64,000 nt of DNA from assembly GCF_034067285.1 (NCBI RefSeq), contig NZ_CP139286.1:682001-746000 (forward strand), in the 5' to 3' direction. The DNA is from Acinetobacter pittii. GTDB taxonomy: Bacteria; Pseudomonadota; Gammaproteobacteria; Pseudomonadales; Moraxellaceae. A program made the translations under genes and the position numbers. Below the pieces are notes generated by a model, which was not told where the DNA came from, searched no databases, and saw only the letters and a list, made by a program, of their open reading frames with translations. Below are positions 43,768 through 53,545 of the stretch, in pieces. How positions within the stretch are numbered: the stretch's first letter is position 1; each line of letters begins with the position of its first letter.

Positions 43768-45222
43768 TTACTGCTTTTTAAGTTCAGCACTAGATGGTTG
43801 ATTAACCACTGTATCTGAAGTATTTGCTTTTAAACCACCACCTAGAGTTTTGTATAACTCGATTTGGTTGTTTAAGTTTGCTTGTTGAAGCAATAACAAA
43901 CCTTGTTCTGCTGAATAAGATGAACGCTGTGCATCAAGAACCGTTAAGTAACTATCAATACCAGCACGGAAGCGGGCATTTGAAAGTGTGTAGTTGCGGT
44001 TAGTTGCTTCTACTAAACGTTGTTGAGCTGTTAAACGCTCACCAATGTTGGCACGAGTTGCAAGTGCGTCATTCACTTCACGGAACGCAGACTGAACTGA
44101 TTTTTCATAATCAGACAATGCAATTTTCTGATCAGTTTCAGAAATTTTTACATTGGCACGACGAGTGCCCCAGTCAAAGATTGGTAAATCTAAGCTTGGA
44201 CCAATTGACCATACAAAACCACCAGACTTAAATAGATCACTTAAGTCAGTTGATGCGTAACCTGCAGAACCCGTTAAGCTAATCGTTGGGAATAAACGTG
44301 CTTTTGCAGCACCGATATTCGCACCAGCAGCGCTTAAGTTATATTCGGCAGCTTTTACATCTGGACGGTTGTTAAGCAAGTCACTTGGTAAACCAGCTGT
44401 AAACACATTTTGTTGAGTAATGCGTTTTACAGGTTGGGTTGGCAACAAGTTTTGTGGAACTGATTGGCCTACTAACAAGTTCAACAAGTTTTGTGCTTGA
44501 GCAATTTGTGTTTTGTAGTTTGCTACATCATTACGCGCAGTTTCTACAGAAATCTGTGCCTGACGTAGTGGAACTTCACTGTCGATACCCACATCAAAAC
44601 GTTTTTTGTTGAGATTGTAAGAGTCTTGCTGTGCTTTAAGTGTTTGCTCTGCAAGTCTTAAATTCGCTGTTGCGAAAGAATAGTTTAACCACGCTTGAGC
44701 AACTTGACTGATTAGACTGATTTGAGTCGAATCACGTGCACTTTGGGTTGAAAGGTAACTATCTAACGCAGCATCTTTTAAGCTACGTACACGGCCCCAA
44801 AAATCAAGCTCATAGGCAGTTACCCCCAAACCTACTTGATAAGTAGAGTAGGGGTTATTCGGATCACGGCTTTGAGAAACCTGACGAATTGCACTACCAC
44901 TTGCCCCGATTGTTGGAAGCTGGTTGTTCTGCGTAATTCGATATTGCTGTTGAGCACGTTCGATATTGAGCGTTGCTGTACGTAAGTCGCGGTTGTTGGC
45001 AAGTGCCAAATCAATCACTCCGAGCAAACGAGGGTCAGCAAAGAACTGTTTGTAACCCTGTTCAGCAATAGACGTACCAGAAGCGCTATATGCATAGCTT
45101 TGTGGAATATCGGTTTTCACGACTGGTTCTGGGCCGCGCATGCTTTGACAAGCTGACAAAGCAAGCGCAAGTGCAGATACCGCAATGCTACGACCTGAAA
45201 TAGACCATACGTTTTGCATCAC
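43768..45222 (-). CDS. adeK: RND efflux outer membrane factor AdeK
   Basis: TolC/OprM-like outer membrane channel of the AdeIJK tripartite pump (484 residues). The signal ends in lipobox LSAC with lipidated Cys25. Two OEP repeats each provide long coiled-coil hairpins (TLNIERAQQQYRITQNNQLP, FREVNDALATRANIGERL). Its start overlaps the adeJ stop by 4 bp (ATGA), so translation is coupled. AdeIJK is the constitutive, broad-substrate pump of the A. baumannii complex. Confidence 0.95.
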   Translation of the reverse strand: MMQNVWSISGRSIAVSALALALSACQSMRGPEPVVKTDIPQSYAYSASGTSIAEQGYKQFFADPRLLGVIDLALANNRDLRTATLNIERAQQQYRITQNNQLPTIGASGSAIRQVSQSRDPNNPYSTYQVGLGVTAYELDFWGRVRSLKDAALDSYLSTQSARDSTQISLISQVAQAWLNYSFATANLRLAEQTLKAQQDSYNLNKKRFDVGIDSEVPLRQAQISVETARNDVANYKTQIAQAQNLLNLLVGQSVPQNLLPTQPVKRITQQNVFTAGLPSDLLNNRPDVKAAEYNLSAAGANIGAAKARLFPTISLTGSAGYASTDLSDLFKSGGFVWSIGPSLDLPIFDWGTRRANVKISETDQKIALSDYEKSVQSAFREVNDALATRANIGERLTAQQRLVEATNRNYTLSNARFRAGIDSYLTVLDAQRSSYSAEQGLLLLQQANLNNQIELYKTLGGGLKANTSDTVVNQPSSAELKKQ

Positions 45223-48200
45223 GATTTATGCTCCTGAGTGTTTATGGTTTTTGGTTTGTACTTAAAGATACTACGAATCCACACATAGAATACAGGGATA
45301 AAGAAGATACCTAAGAATGTTGCACTGAGTACGCCACCGAGTACACCGTAACCGACAGAGTGCTGACTTCCTGCACCAGCACCTGTTGAAAGGGCAAGCG
45401 GAAGTACACCAAAACCGAAGGCAAGGGTAGTCATGATAATTGGACGTAAACGCATTTTTGCGGCATGTAAAGTTGCCTCAATCAGGTCTTCACCTTTTTC
45501 CTGCAGCTCTTTTGCGAACTCAACAATCAAGATCGCATTTTTTGCAGAAAGACCGATTACCGCAATCATTGCTACCTGGAAGTAAATGTTATTTGAGAGA
45601 TTTGGATCTCCTTTAATAATCATGCCCAAGTAAGTTAATACGATTGCACCAATAATACCGAGTGGTACTACAAGTAAAACCGAGAACGGAATAGACCAGC
45701 TTTCATACAATGCAGCCAAGCAAAGGAAAACGATTAACAATGAAAGTGCATATAAGAATGGAGCTTGAGCACCAGACTCACGTTCTTCAAGTGATAAACC
45801 TGTCCATTCATAGTCGAAACCTTGTAAGCCCATAGATGGTAACTTAGCAATAATTTCTTCCATCGCTTTCATTGAGTCACCAGAGCTTACGCCAGGTGCA
45901 GGTGTACCTTGAATGTTAACAGATGACACGCCGTTATAACGTTCAAGACGTGGAGAACCGTATGTCCATTCGCCAGTAGCAAATGCAGAGAACGGAACCA
46001 TCTCGCCTTTGTTATTACGTACATACCACTTGTTTAAGTCTTCAGGCATCATACGGCTACCCGCATCACCTTGAACATAAACTTTTTTCACACGTCCACG
46101 GTCAACGAAATCGTTAATGTATGAGCCACCCCATGCAATACGCATCGTATTGTTAATATCGGCAATACTCACGCCCATGGCACCAGCTTGAGCCTGATCT
46201 ACATTAATTTGATACTGAGGTGTATCTTCTTGACCATTAGGGCGAACACCCACAAGACGTTTATCTTGTGCAGCCAAACCTAAGATCGTATTACGTGCAG
46301 CAATAAGTTTCTCATGGCCTTGACCACTTGAATCTTTAAGTTGCAAGTTGAATCCGGCTGTTACACCAAGTTCAGGCATTGCTGGAAGCTGTAATGGCAT
46401 AACGTAAGATGCGTCTTTAACGATCATGTTCAATGCCATACCACGCTGAATCAATGCGCCAATTTGAGACTCTGGTGAAGTACGTTCACTCCAGTCTTTC
46501 AATTTAACGAAGCCAATACCAGCATTTTGACCAACACCTGTGAATGAGAAGCCCGAAACGGTGAAAATAGATTCCACAGTGTCTTTTTCATTCATGAAGA
46601 AGTTTGTCATGGTGTCAATCACTTTACCTGTACGGTCAAGTGTTGCATTTGGTGGTAATTGAACAAGTGTCATTACCACACCCTGATCTTCTTCTGGTAA
46701 GAATGAAGACGGGAGTTTTTGGAACAAGAACACTAATAAAGCAATAACCACAGCGTAAAGTACGCCAGAGAAGATTTTGCCTTTAAGCATGCGATTAACA
46801 CCATTTTGGTAGCTATGCGACATGCGGTCAAAACCATTGTTAAAGCCTCTAAAGAAACGAGCAAAAATATTATTACTTGGTTCTTTGTTAGGATCATGCT
46901 GTTTTAAAATGGTTGCACAAAGTGCCGGTGTGAATGTTAACGCCACAATTAACGATAAAACCATTGCTGTTACAAGGGTAATCGAGAATTGACGGTAAAT
47001 TACACCAGTTGTACCACCAAAGAATGCCATTGGTACGAATACAGCCGTTAGTACACTCGTAATACCTACTAACGCGCCAGAAATCTGCTGCATTGAGCGT
47101 GAAGTCGCCGTCACCGGATCGGTATGCTCTTCACTCATAACACGTTCGACGTTCTCGACGACGACGATGGCATCATCGACCAGAAGACCAATTGCCAATA
47201 CCATGGCGAACATGGTTAAGGTGTTAATTGAGAAGCCAAAGATATTAATAACTGCGAATGTACCTAATACAACAACTGGTACAGCAAGTGTTGGAATAAT
47301 CGTTGCACGCCAGTTCTGTAAGAACAAGAACATGACAATGAATACCAAAATTACCGCTTCAATTAATGTGTGTACAACACTTTCAATTGAAAGACGAATA
47401 AATGGAGTTGTGTCATAAGCCAGTTTGTCTTCAAGACCCGCTGGATAGTTCTTACGTAGTTCAGATAAACGATGTTCAACTGCTTCTGCCGTATCAAGTG
47501 CGTTGGCACCAGTTGCAATCTTAATTGCAAGACCAGCTGCTGGTTTACCGTTAAACTTCGAGTCGAATTGATAGTTATCAGAACCTAATTCTACGCGAGC
47601 AACATCTTTTAATCGAACCTCAGCACCAGATGCTGTGTTCTTTAAGAAGATATTTTTAAACTGTTCAGGAGTTTGCAGCAAACTTTGTGCATTTACTGTT
47701 GCGTTAAGCACTTGACCTTGAACAGCCGGTGCACCACCTAATTGACCTACAGCTACTTGTGAGTTTTGCGCTTGTAAAGCTGTCGCAATATCACTAGGTG
47801 TAAGCTGATAACTGGTTAACTTAGCTGGATCAAGCCAGATACGCATTGCGTATGAACCACCAAAGACCGTTACCTCACCAACACCAGCCACACGGCTAAG
47901 CGGTTCTTTAATAGACGAGTTTACATAGTCTTTAATGTCAGAGTCAGACAAGTTGTTATCTGGTGAATAAAATGCAATAACTTGCAAGAAGCTTGCACCA
48001 GATTTAGTAACAGTTACACCTTGACGTTGTACATCTTCAGGTAAAAGTGCAGTTGCAGATTGCAGCTTGTTTTGAACCTGAACCTGTGCAATATCTGGAT
48101 CAATACCTTGTTCAAAGTTTAATTGAATAGAGGCTTGACCGTTACCAGCACTGTTAGATGAAATATAACGTAAACCATCTAGACCATTCATTTGTTGTTC

Positions 48201-48395
48201 AATGATCTGGGTTACGGTGTTTTCAACAGTCTCAGCCGATGCACCAGGATAAGTTGCAGCAATCGTAACTGTCGGCGGTGCAATCGTCGGATACTGTGCA
48301 ATAGGCATTTTTGTTAGCGTGAGAATACCCGCCAACATAATGACTAATGCAATCACCCACGCAAAAATGGGGCGATGAATAAAAAATTGTGCCAT
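45219..48395 (-). CDS. adeJ: RND efflux inner membrane transporter AdeJ
   Basis: Proton-driven RND pump (1058 residues, HAE1 class). It has 12 spans and two large periplasmic loops. The start MAQFFIHRPIFAWVIALVIM is typical. The proton-relay aspartates are in LLVDDAIVVVENVER in span 4. IGLSAKNAILIVEFAKE is the matching span 10 block. It exports beta-lactams, fluoroquinolones, tetracyclines, chloramphenicol, biocides and fatty acids in the A. baumannii complex. It sits 12 bp after adeI and overlaps adeK. Confidence 0.97.
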   Translation of the reverse strand: MAQFFIHRPIFAWVIALVIMLAGILTLTKMPIAQYPTIAPPTVTIAATYPGASAETVENTVTQIIEQQMNGLDGLRYISSNSAGNGQASIQLNFEQGIDPDIAQVQVQNKLQSATALLPEDVQRQGVTVTKSGASFLQVIAFYSPDNNLSDSDIKDYVNSSIKEPLSRVAGVGEVTVFGGSYAMRIWLDPAKLTSYQLTPSDIATALQAQNSQVAVGQLGGAPAVQGQVLNATVNAQSLLQTPEQFKNIFLKNTASGAEVRLKDVARVELGSDNYQFDSKFNGKPAAGLAIKIATGANALDTAEAVEHRLSELRKNYPAGLEDKLAYDTTPFIRLSIESVVHTLIEAVILVFIVMFLFLQNWRATIIPTLAVPVVVLGTFAVINIFGFSINTLTMFAMVLAIGLLVDDAIVVVENVERVMSEEHTDPVTATSRSMQQISGALVGITSVLTAVFVPMAFFGGTTGVIYRQFSITLVTAMVLSLIVALTFTPALCATILKQHDPNKEPSNNIFARFFRGFNNGFDRMSHSYQNGVNRMLKGKIFSGVLYAVVIALLVFLFQKLPSSFLPEEDQGVVMTLVQLPPNATLDRTGKVIDTMTNFFMNEKDTVESIFTVSGFSFTGVGQNAGIGFVKLKDWSERTSPESQIGALIQRGMALNMIVKDASYVMPLQLPAMPELGVTAGFNLQLKDSSGQGHEKLIAARNTILGLAAQDKRLVGVRPNGQEDTPQYQINVDQAQAGAMGVSIADINNTMRIAWGGSYINDFVDRGRVKKVYVQGDAGSRMMPEDLNKWYVRNNKGEMVPFSAFATGEWTYGSPRLERYNGVSSVNIQGTPAPGVSSGDSMKAMEEIIAKLPSMGLQGFDYEWTGLSLEERESGAQAPFLYALSLLIVFLCLAALYESWSIPFSVLLVVPLGIIGAIVLTYLGMIIKGDPNLSNNIYFQVAMIAVIGLSAKNAILIVEFAKELQEKGEDLIEATLHAAKMRLRPIIMTTLAFGFGVLPLALSTGAGAGSQHSVGYGVLGGVLSATFLGIFFIPVFYVWIRSIFKYKPKTINTQEHKS

Positions 48396-48407
48396 TCAAT
48401 CTACCCC

Positions 48408-49658
48408 TTATGCATTTGAAGATGCTTTCTGTTCTGCTTGAGGTTTACCTGATTGAGCCGGTTTTGTCGCATTTGGAGCTGCGCCTTGTGGATTTGCTGG
48501 TTGAGCTTGGTAAGGTTTTGCTGAAACTTCTTGCCCTTCTTTAACCTTGGCAACACCATCAACAATCACTTTATCACCAACTTTAAGACCGTTAGTCACA
48601 ATCCAGTTTTGTCCTTGAACACCAGAGGTTTCAACAGGACGACTCTCAACAGTACCTTTGGCATTAACAAGCATTGCTACAGCTTGACCTGTAGGTAAAC
48701 GCGTAATTGCAGCTTGAGGAATCAGGTAAGCATTAGGCACTACACCTTGAACAATCTGTGCAGTGGTATACATGCCTGGAAGTAACAGGTGATTCGGGTT
48801 TGAGAATACGGCACGTAAAGTAATCGTTCCTGTATCCTGATTAACCGAAGCATCAGAGAAAGCAAGTTGTCCTTCGATTGGGTAGGTTGAACCATCTTCG
48901 AGCTTCAATTTCACTTTCGTGTTGTTACTATTGTTTAAACTGCCTTTGCTGAGTTGTTGACGTAAACGCAATAACTCGGCACTAGACTGGTTAATATCAA
49001 CGTAGATCGGGTCTAACTGCTGAATCGTCACTAAAGGATCAGTTTGGTTTGCAGTAACTAAAGCACCTGCTGTTACAGAAGAACGTCCAGACTGACCAGA
49101 AATTGGTGAACGAATTGTAGAGTAGCCAAGATCAACATTTGCATTCGTTACTTGAGCTTTAGCTGCAGAAACTTGTGCTTCGGCAACATTAACCTGACCA
49201 AGTAAGTCGTCATATTCCTGTCTAGATACAGCATTACTTGAAACAAGTTGCTTATAACGGTTTAGCTTGGTACGTAGTGAAGCTAGATTTGCCTGTTGTT
49301 GTAAAAGAGCAGCTTTTGCATTCTCAAGCGTTGCACGGTTCGTTCTAGAGTCGAGCTCATAAAGCGCCTGACCTTCACGAACATAGCTTCCTTCAGCAAA
49401 CAAGCGTTTTAAAATCACACCGCTTGTTTGAGGGCGAACTTCAGAAATTTGATATGCTGAAGTACGGCCGGAAAGCTCAACGCTTTGTTCAACACTTTGT
49501 GGTTGAGCAACAATAACACCTACTTCTGCAGGCGGCATTTTCTGAGCAGCAGCAGCTTGCTGTTTCTCATCGGAGCCTTTGCTACAACCAACAAGTGCGA
49601 TACTTGTTGCTAATGCGCAAGCAGTAAGGGCAGGAGCCCAAAGCTTAGCCGACATCAT
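48408..49658 (-). CDS. adeI: RND efflux periplasmic adaptor AdeI
   Basis: Membrane fusion protein (416 residues) anchored by a lipid on Cys25 (lipobox LVGC). Domains in order are lipoyl (SGVILKRLFAEGSYVREGQALY), an alpha-helical hairpin (AALLQQQANLASLRTKLNRY), a beta-barrel and a membrane-proximal part. The C-terminal tail is a low-complexity Pro/Ala/Gln-rich stretch. AGGTGG lies just before the doubled ATG. The upstream PAP2 gene ends 24 bp before this start on the same strand, leaving no room for an independent promoter other than inside that gene. Confidence 0.96.
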   Translation of the reverse strand: MMSAKLWAPALTACALATSIALVGCSKGSDEKQQAAAAQKMPPAEVGVIVAQPQSVEQSVELSGRTSAYQISEVRPQTSGVILKRLFAEGSYVREGQALYELDSRTNRATLENAKAALLQQQANLASLRTKLNRYKQLVSSNAVSRQEYDDLLGQVNVAEAQVSAAKAQVTNANVDLGYSTIRSPISGQSGRSSVTAGALVTANQTDPLVTIQQLDPIYVDINQSSAELLRLRQQLSKGSLNNSNNTKVKLKLEDGSTYPIEGQLAFSDASVNQDTGTITLRAVFSNPNHLLLPGMYTTAQIVQGVVPNAYLIPQAAITRLPTGQAVAMLVNAKGTVESRPVETSGVQGQNWIVTNGLKVGDKVIVDGVAKVKEGQEVSAKPYQAQPANPQGAAPNATKPAQSGKPQAEQKASSNA

Positions 49659-49682
49659 TGTTCCACCTCGTTTAGATAAAAT

Positions 49683-50309
49683 CTAAAAATATATTTGTTT
49701 TCTACTTAACCTACTTTGTGTTTGTAATAACCAGAGCCAAAGCAGTGCAATCCAAATAAAACCTATGCCCCAACCGGCGAGTACATCTGTTGGAAAATGA
49801 ACTCCAGCATATATTCTTGAAAGCCCCATGCAGATAAACCAAAAACAGGAGATCAAAATGATATAAGGAGAGTTAATGTTGGGCCTATGGCATAACATTA
49901 ACATTGCCAGACAAGCTAGTGTTGATGCATAAACACTATGTGCACTTGGGAACGATGCACCATAACTTTCGACAATATGATATGCCTGTGAAGGTCTAGG
50001 ACGGTCAACACACCACTTGAGCAGCCAACCCATGGTGATACTGCCAAGAACCCCCACGCTAATGAAAATAACAGTAATATATTTTTTATACCATGCTTGA
50101 TATACACATACCAGAAAGGATAAAAAACATACAAAAGGCATACCGCCTATACGTGCTAAAAAGATCGTAATAGAGTTAAGATAATCTGAACGATTTTCAC
50201 TCAATATTTGAACGGTGAGAAGATCCAAAGATTGAAGTCTCGGCACAAAAAGACCAAGAACACCTAATCCTAAAAAAATACAACCAATAAAAAGCAATAT
50301 ATAGGGCAT
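49683..50309 (-). CDS. PAP2-family phosphatase upstream of adeIJK
   Basis: A 208-residue membrane phosphatase with six spans. The classical PAP2 signature is intact: KWCVDRPRP (KxxxxxxRP), SFPSAHS (PSGH-like) and SRIYAGVHFPTDVLAGW (SRxxxxxHxxxD). It is most like undecaprenyl-diphosphate or phosphatidylglycerophosphate phosphatases of the PgpB/BcrC type. AAGG lies seven bases before the ATG. It ends 24 bp before adeI in the same direction and is preceded by a promoter with a strong palindrome, so it probably heads a PAP2-adeI-adeJ-adeK transcript. Confidence 0.88.
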   Translation of the reverse strand: MPYILLFIGCIFLGLGVLGLFVPRLQSLDLLTVQILSENRSDYLNSITIFLARIGGMPFVCFLSFLVCVYQAWYKKYITVIFISVGVLGSITMGWLLKWCVDRPRPSQAYHIVESYGASFPSAHSVYASTLACLAMLMLCHRPNINSPYIILISCFWFICMGLSRIYAGVHFPTDVLAGWGIGFIWIALLWLWLLQTQSRLSRKQIYF

Positions 50310-50356
50310 GTATATACCTTTGCTTATTCAAGCAGTGTCCACTACTGAAAGCCGTT

Positions 50357-50388
50357 AAAAGTGTACTTGCCAGTACACTTTTTTTCAA
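50357..50388 (-). promoter_or_regulatory. Candidate promoter and operator of PAP2-adeIJK
   Basis: On the minus strand TTGAAA (50388 to 50383), a 17-base spacer and TACACT (50365 to 50360) make a plausible sigma-70 promoter. It overlaps a perfect palindrome with 11-bp arms, AAAAGTGTACT-TGCC-AGTACACTTTT (50357-50382). This is the kind of site a TetR-type repressor would occlude; AdeN, a known TetR-type repressor of adeIJK, is the obvious candidate. Confidence 0.6.
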
Positions 50389-50492
50389 GCCTGATAGATC
50401 ATCGTAAATTCATTTTGAAATTTTTTTAACATTTGGAAAAACAATCACAACAAAATTGACGAAAGTCACATTCTGTGTACAAAGCAAAACTT

Positions 50493-52553
50493 TTAGTGTT
50501 CTGTTTTTTTTCCGCTATTTGTTGAGGTATTTTCTTCAAGTTCTAATGGTTGTTTTGGTGGCCAGAAAAAATCGCTCGGGCGAGTCAGGAAATGGGTCAT
50601 GACTAACTTGGCTAAAGGTTTCCATTGTTCAAAGCGGACTCGACGCGCTCTTAATGCCACAATAATAGTAAGGGTGAAACTCACGAATAAGTTAGTCAGA
50701 CCAATACATAGCACACCGAGAAAGGAGACTATAATCAAGCCAATATCCGGGCTGCCATTAATGGTCATTAAACCTTGAATAAAGTTAGCAGATGCAAAGG
50801 CAATATGACGAATATCTAAGGGTAAGCCTAAAATAAAGCCTATGGTCCCCATACTTCCTAACATGATCCCGAATAAGAAGTTACCGGCTAAAGCACCTAA
50901 ATTACGTTCAATATATTCAGCAAAACGATTAAGTCGATCTTGCCCAAACCAGTTAGCTAAACGACGATGCGCTCTTAAGCGTGGACCAACTTTTCGATAA
51001 ACAGCCATGTTGTCAAAATATCCAGCAATCAGACCGGACAAAAATAGACATACTCCAGCAATTGCGGCATGAGGCACTGCTAATGACGTAAAGGGGTTTA
51101 AGCTGTGTAGTAGATAAGTCGCCTTGGTATGGGTTAATAACGGTTCATCGAGGTAAAACTGCCAAGCAAAAGTAATCAGTGCTGCAGTAGGGATTGCAAT
51201 TGAAATGTTACCCAAAATAGCAATGAACTGCGTTCGGATAATATTAATAATGAGGGCCGCTAACTCTGCAATCTGAGCTGTTTTAGAACCTTTACGCTGT
51301 TGTACCGTTGCAGCGAGGGCCGCAGCAGTCATAGCGGGTTGTTTGGTTGCAACAGTAAAGTGCAGAACATGAATCAGAATGAAACCCAGAGAATAATTCA
51401 TACTGAACGTAAAGGCTTGCATAAGCGGAGCCATGGTCATTCTTGATGCAAGAATTTTTAAAGATGCCATGAAAGCAATAATGACACCTGCACCAGCGGC
51501 CGCTTTATACATTCCCCAAAAGCCTTTGGTATCTGTACTTACATAATGCTCACCTGTACGGCTGGCATTTTCTGTAACTTGAAAGGCAATGAGCTCACTG
51601 GTTGTGCTGAGTAAAGAGCGCACACTTTTTTCGCTGTAGTGCGCCTTGGTTAAATCGGAAATAAGATGTCCTAAGGAAACATATTTTCCATGAGTGTTGT
51701 CTACGACCAGATAAAGTAATAATTCAATACGATCAAGACATTGTTCAAGTAATGACAGTAAATAAGTCAAACTTAAACTGACACCAATTCTTTTCGTAGC
51801 ACGGCGAATCTTTAACACCACATCCCGACATTGTTCCAACATAACGAATGCTTGTGATGCATCGGGAGGAGCAATAACTGCAATTTCATGATCAGAAAGT
51901 TCTTGTTTCTTATATTTTTCTATAAACTCAATAATTTCACGATTTTGAACTAAAAATGGAGATTCATATTCCGTTAATTCTGGTTGAGCATTAATAAATT
52001 CAGGATAAAGTCCAATTCCACTAATTCGATAAGATAAGACAGTGATGGCTTTAATCATTTCACTTTGAATGACAAGCTTTTCATCGACATTACTTTGGCT
52101 TTGCCCAATAAGACTAAATAAATTTGACCAATCTTCATCAGCAATATTATTGAGCCAGATTTTGTCACTTTCTAAATAGAAAATTTTTCCAATTAAAATT
52201 TTGAGTTGGCTTGAGTCTTCGATTAGCGGTAAAAAATGTGCTCCGAGTCTTTGTCCAAGCTGGTTCCAGAAACCATCTAAAGACAAAATTCCGCTGTCCG
52301 CATATAAGCTGACTTGCTTATAGCGATTAATCAAACGTAATAAGAAAGTTTGTAATAAAAAGGGTGCTGTAGGTGTGCGTAAAAGACTTTCAATTAAAGC
52401 CTGTATTTTGTTTTTAATTTCATCCGTATCCTCTGGGTCGGATGGGCGGACGACATTGACGAGTTCAATCAGTAGATTTTCATCAATGACAGCTTGAGGA
52501 TCCTCAAGCTGCTTCTCTATTTTTAAAAAATGTTCTGAAAAATTTACATGCAT
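50493..52553 (-). CDS. Gcr-family membrane protein (annotated site-specific recombinase)
   Basis: A 686-residue protein of the family named after gonococcal Gcr 'site-specific recombinase'. The N-terminal half (1-330) is soluble and helical. Residues about 345-640 hold at least six hydrophobic spans (for example GVIIAFMASLKIL, FSMNYSLGFILIHVLHF, GNFLFGIMLGSMGTIGFILGL). I see no serine- or tyrosine-recombinase catalytic set, so the name is doubtful; a membrane role is more likely. The ATG at 52553 is chosen over a TTG at 52559. It follows ispB by 14 bp. Confidence 0.82.
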   Translation of the reverse strand: MHVNFSEHFLKIEKQLEDPQAVIDENLLIELVNVVRPSDPEDTDEIKNKIQALIESLLRTPTAPFLLQTFLLRLINRYKQVSLYADSGILSLDGFWNQLGQRLGAHFLPLIEDSSQLKILIGKIFYLESDKIWLNNIADEDWSNLFSLIGQSQSNVDEKLVIQSEMIKAITVLSYRISGIGLYPEFINAQPELTEYESPFLVQNREIIEFIEKYKKQELSDHEIAVIAPPDASQAFVMLEQCRDVVLKIRRATKRIGVSLSLTYLLSLLEQCLDRIELLLYLVVDNTHGKYVSLGHLISDLTKAHYSEKSVRSLLSTTSELIAFQVTENASRTGEHYVSTDTKGFWGMYKAAAGAGVIIAFMASLKILASRMTMAPLMQAFTFSMNYSLGFILIHVLHFTVATKQPAMTAAALAATVQQRKGSKTAQIAELAALIINIIRTQFIAILGNISIAIPTAALITFAWQFYLDEPLLTHTKATYLLHSLNPFTSLAVPHAAIAGVCLFLSGLIAGYFDNMAVYRKVGPRLRAHRRLANWFGQDRLNRFAEYIERNLGALAGNFLFGIMLGSMGTIGFILGLPLDIRHIAFASANFIQGLMTINGSPDIGLIIVSFLGVLCIGLTNLFVSFTLTIIVALRARRVRFEQWKPLAKLVMTHFLTRPSDFFWPPKQPLELEENTSTNSGKKTEH

Positions 52554-52567
52554 AGGCAAAATAATAT

Positions 52568-53545
52568 CTATTGTATTCGATGTAACGCAAGCTGAGTTAA
52601 GTTAATCAATGCCTGACGATACGGTGTATCGGGTAGGTTTGATAAAGCTTGCAGTGCTGCTTCTGTTTCTTCTTGGGCACGTTGGTTGCAATAATCTAAA
52701 GCACCAGACTTCTGTACAATTTCGATGACCTGAGGTAATTGGTCTACTCCACCAGTGGCGATACTGCGACGAATAATCGCATGCTCTTCACCTGTTGAGT
52801 GTGCTAATGCAGAAATTAACGGTAAAGTTGGCTTACCTTCCATTAAATCATCACCAATATTTTTACCTAATGTTTCAGCATCTGATGTGTAGTCTAAAAT
52901 ATCATCAATGATTTGGAACGCATTACCAAAATGACCAGCAAACAATCTTAATGGTTCACGGTAAGCTTCTTGCCCTGCCAAAATAGCAGCACCTTCTGTA
53001 GCCAACTCAAACAGGCGAGACGTTTTACCATGAATAATTTTTAAATAAGTTTCTTCGGTTGTATCTGGTTGATGCTGGGATTGCAGTTGTAATACTTCAC
53101 CTTCAGCAATTTCACATGTACCCGTTGAAAAGTCTTTCAATAAAGTCATGTTATTTAAATCAACCAATAAATCGAAAGCACGGGCAATAAGGAAGTCACC
53201 GACTAATACGGCTGTTTGATTGTTCCATGTCGCATTTGCTGTAGGACGACCACGACGAAGCCCAGATTCATCTACTACATCATCATGGACTAATGTCGCA
53301 GTATGCAACATTTCAATGATTGCAGCTAAACGCTGTGCGTTTACCATGTTATCTAAACCACAAGCACGGGCTGCAAGTAAACACATGATTGGGCGCATAC
53401 GCTTTCCGCCAGCTTCAACGACATGCTTGCTGACAGACATGACTAAACCGACTTTTGAGCTAATTCCTTCATTAATCAAGTGATCCATCGCAGCAAAGTC
53501 TGAGGCAACAGGCGCAAGAATGTCTTGCTTGAAATCGATGACCAT
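52568..53545 (-). CDS. ispB: Long-chain polyprenyl diphosphate synthase (octaprenyl/solanesyl)
   Basis: Trans-prenyltransferase that makes the ubiquinone side chain (325 residues). GGKRMRPIM near the N-terminus, first aspartate motif DDVVDE and second DDILD are present. The compact first motif without insertion marks a long-chain enzyme, unlike ispA. Acinetobacter generally has ubiquinone-9, so the product may be solanesyl (C45) diphosphate. It is divergent from rplU-rpmA, as in E. coli, and is followed after 14 bp by the Gcr-like gene. Confidence 0.94.
   Translation of the reverse strand: MVIDFKQDILAPVASDFAAMDHLINEGISSKVGLVMSVSKHVVEAGGKRMRPIMCLLAARACGLDNMVNAQRLAAIIEMLHTATLVHDDVVDESGLRRGRPTANATWNNQTAVLVGDFLIARAFDLLVDLNNMTLLKDFSTGTCEIAEGEVLQLQSQHQPDTTEETYLKIIHGKTSRLFELATEGAAILAGQEAYREPLRLFAGHFGNAFQIIDDILDYTSDAETLGKNIGDDLMEGKPTLPLISALAHSTGEEHAIIRRSIATGGVDQLPQVIEIVQKSGALDYCNQRAQEETEAALQALSNLPDTPYRQALINLTQLALHRIQ

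Noticed and set aside
50493..52553. DNA recombinase function for the Gcr-like gene
   Set aside because: The database-style name suggests it, but the sequence shows membrane spans and no recombinase catalytic residues, so it is not listed as a mobile element.
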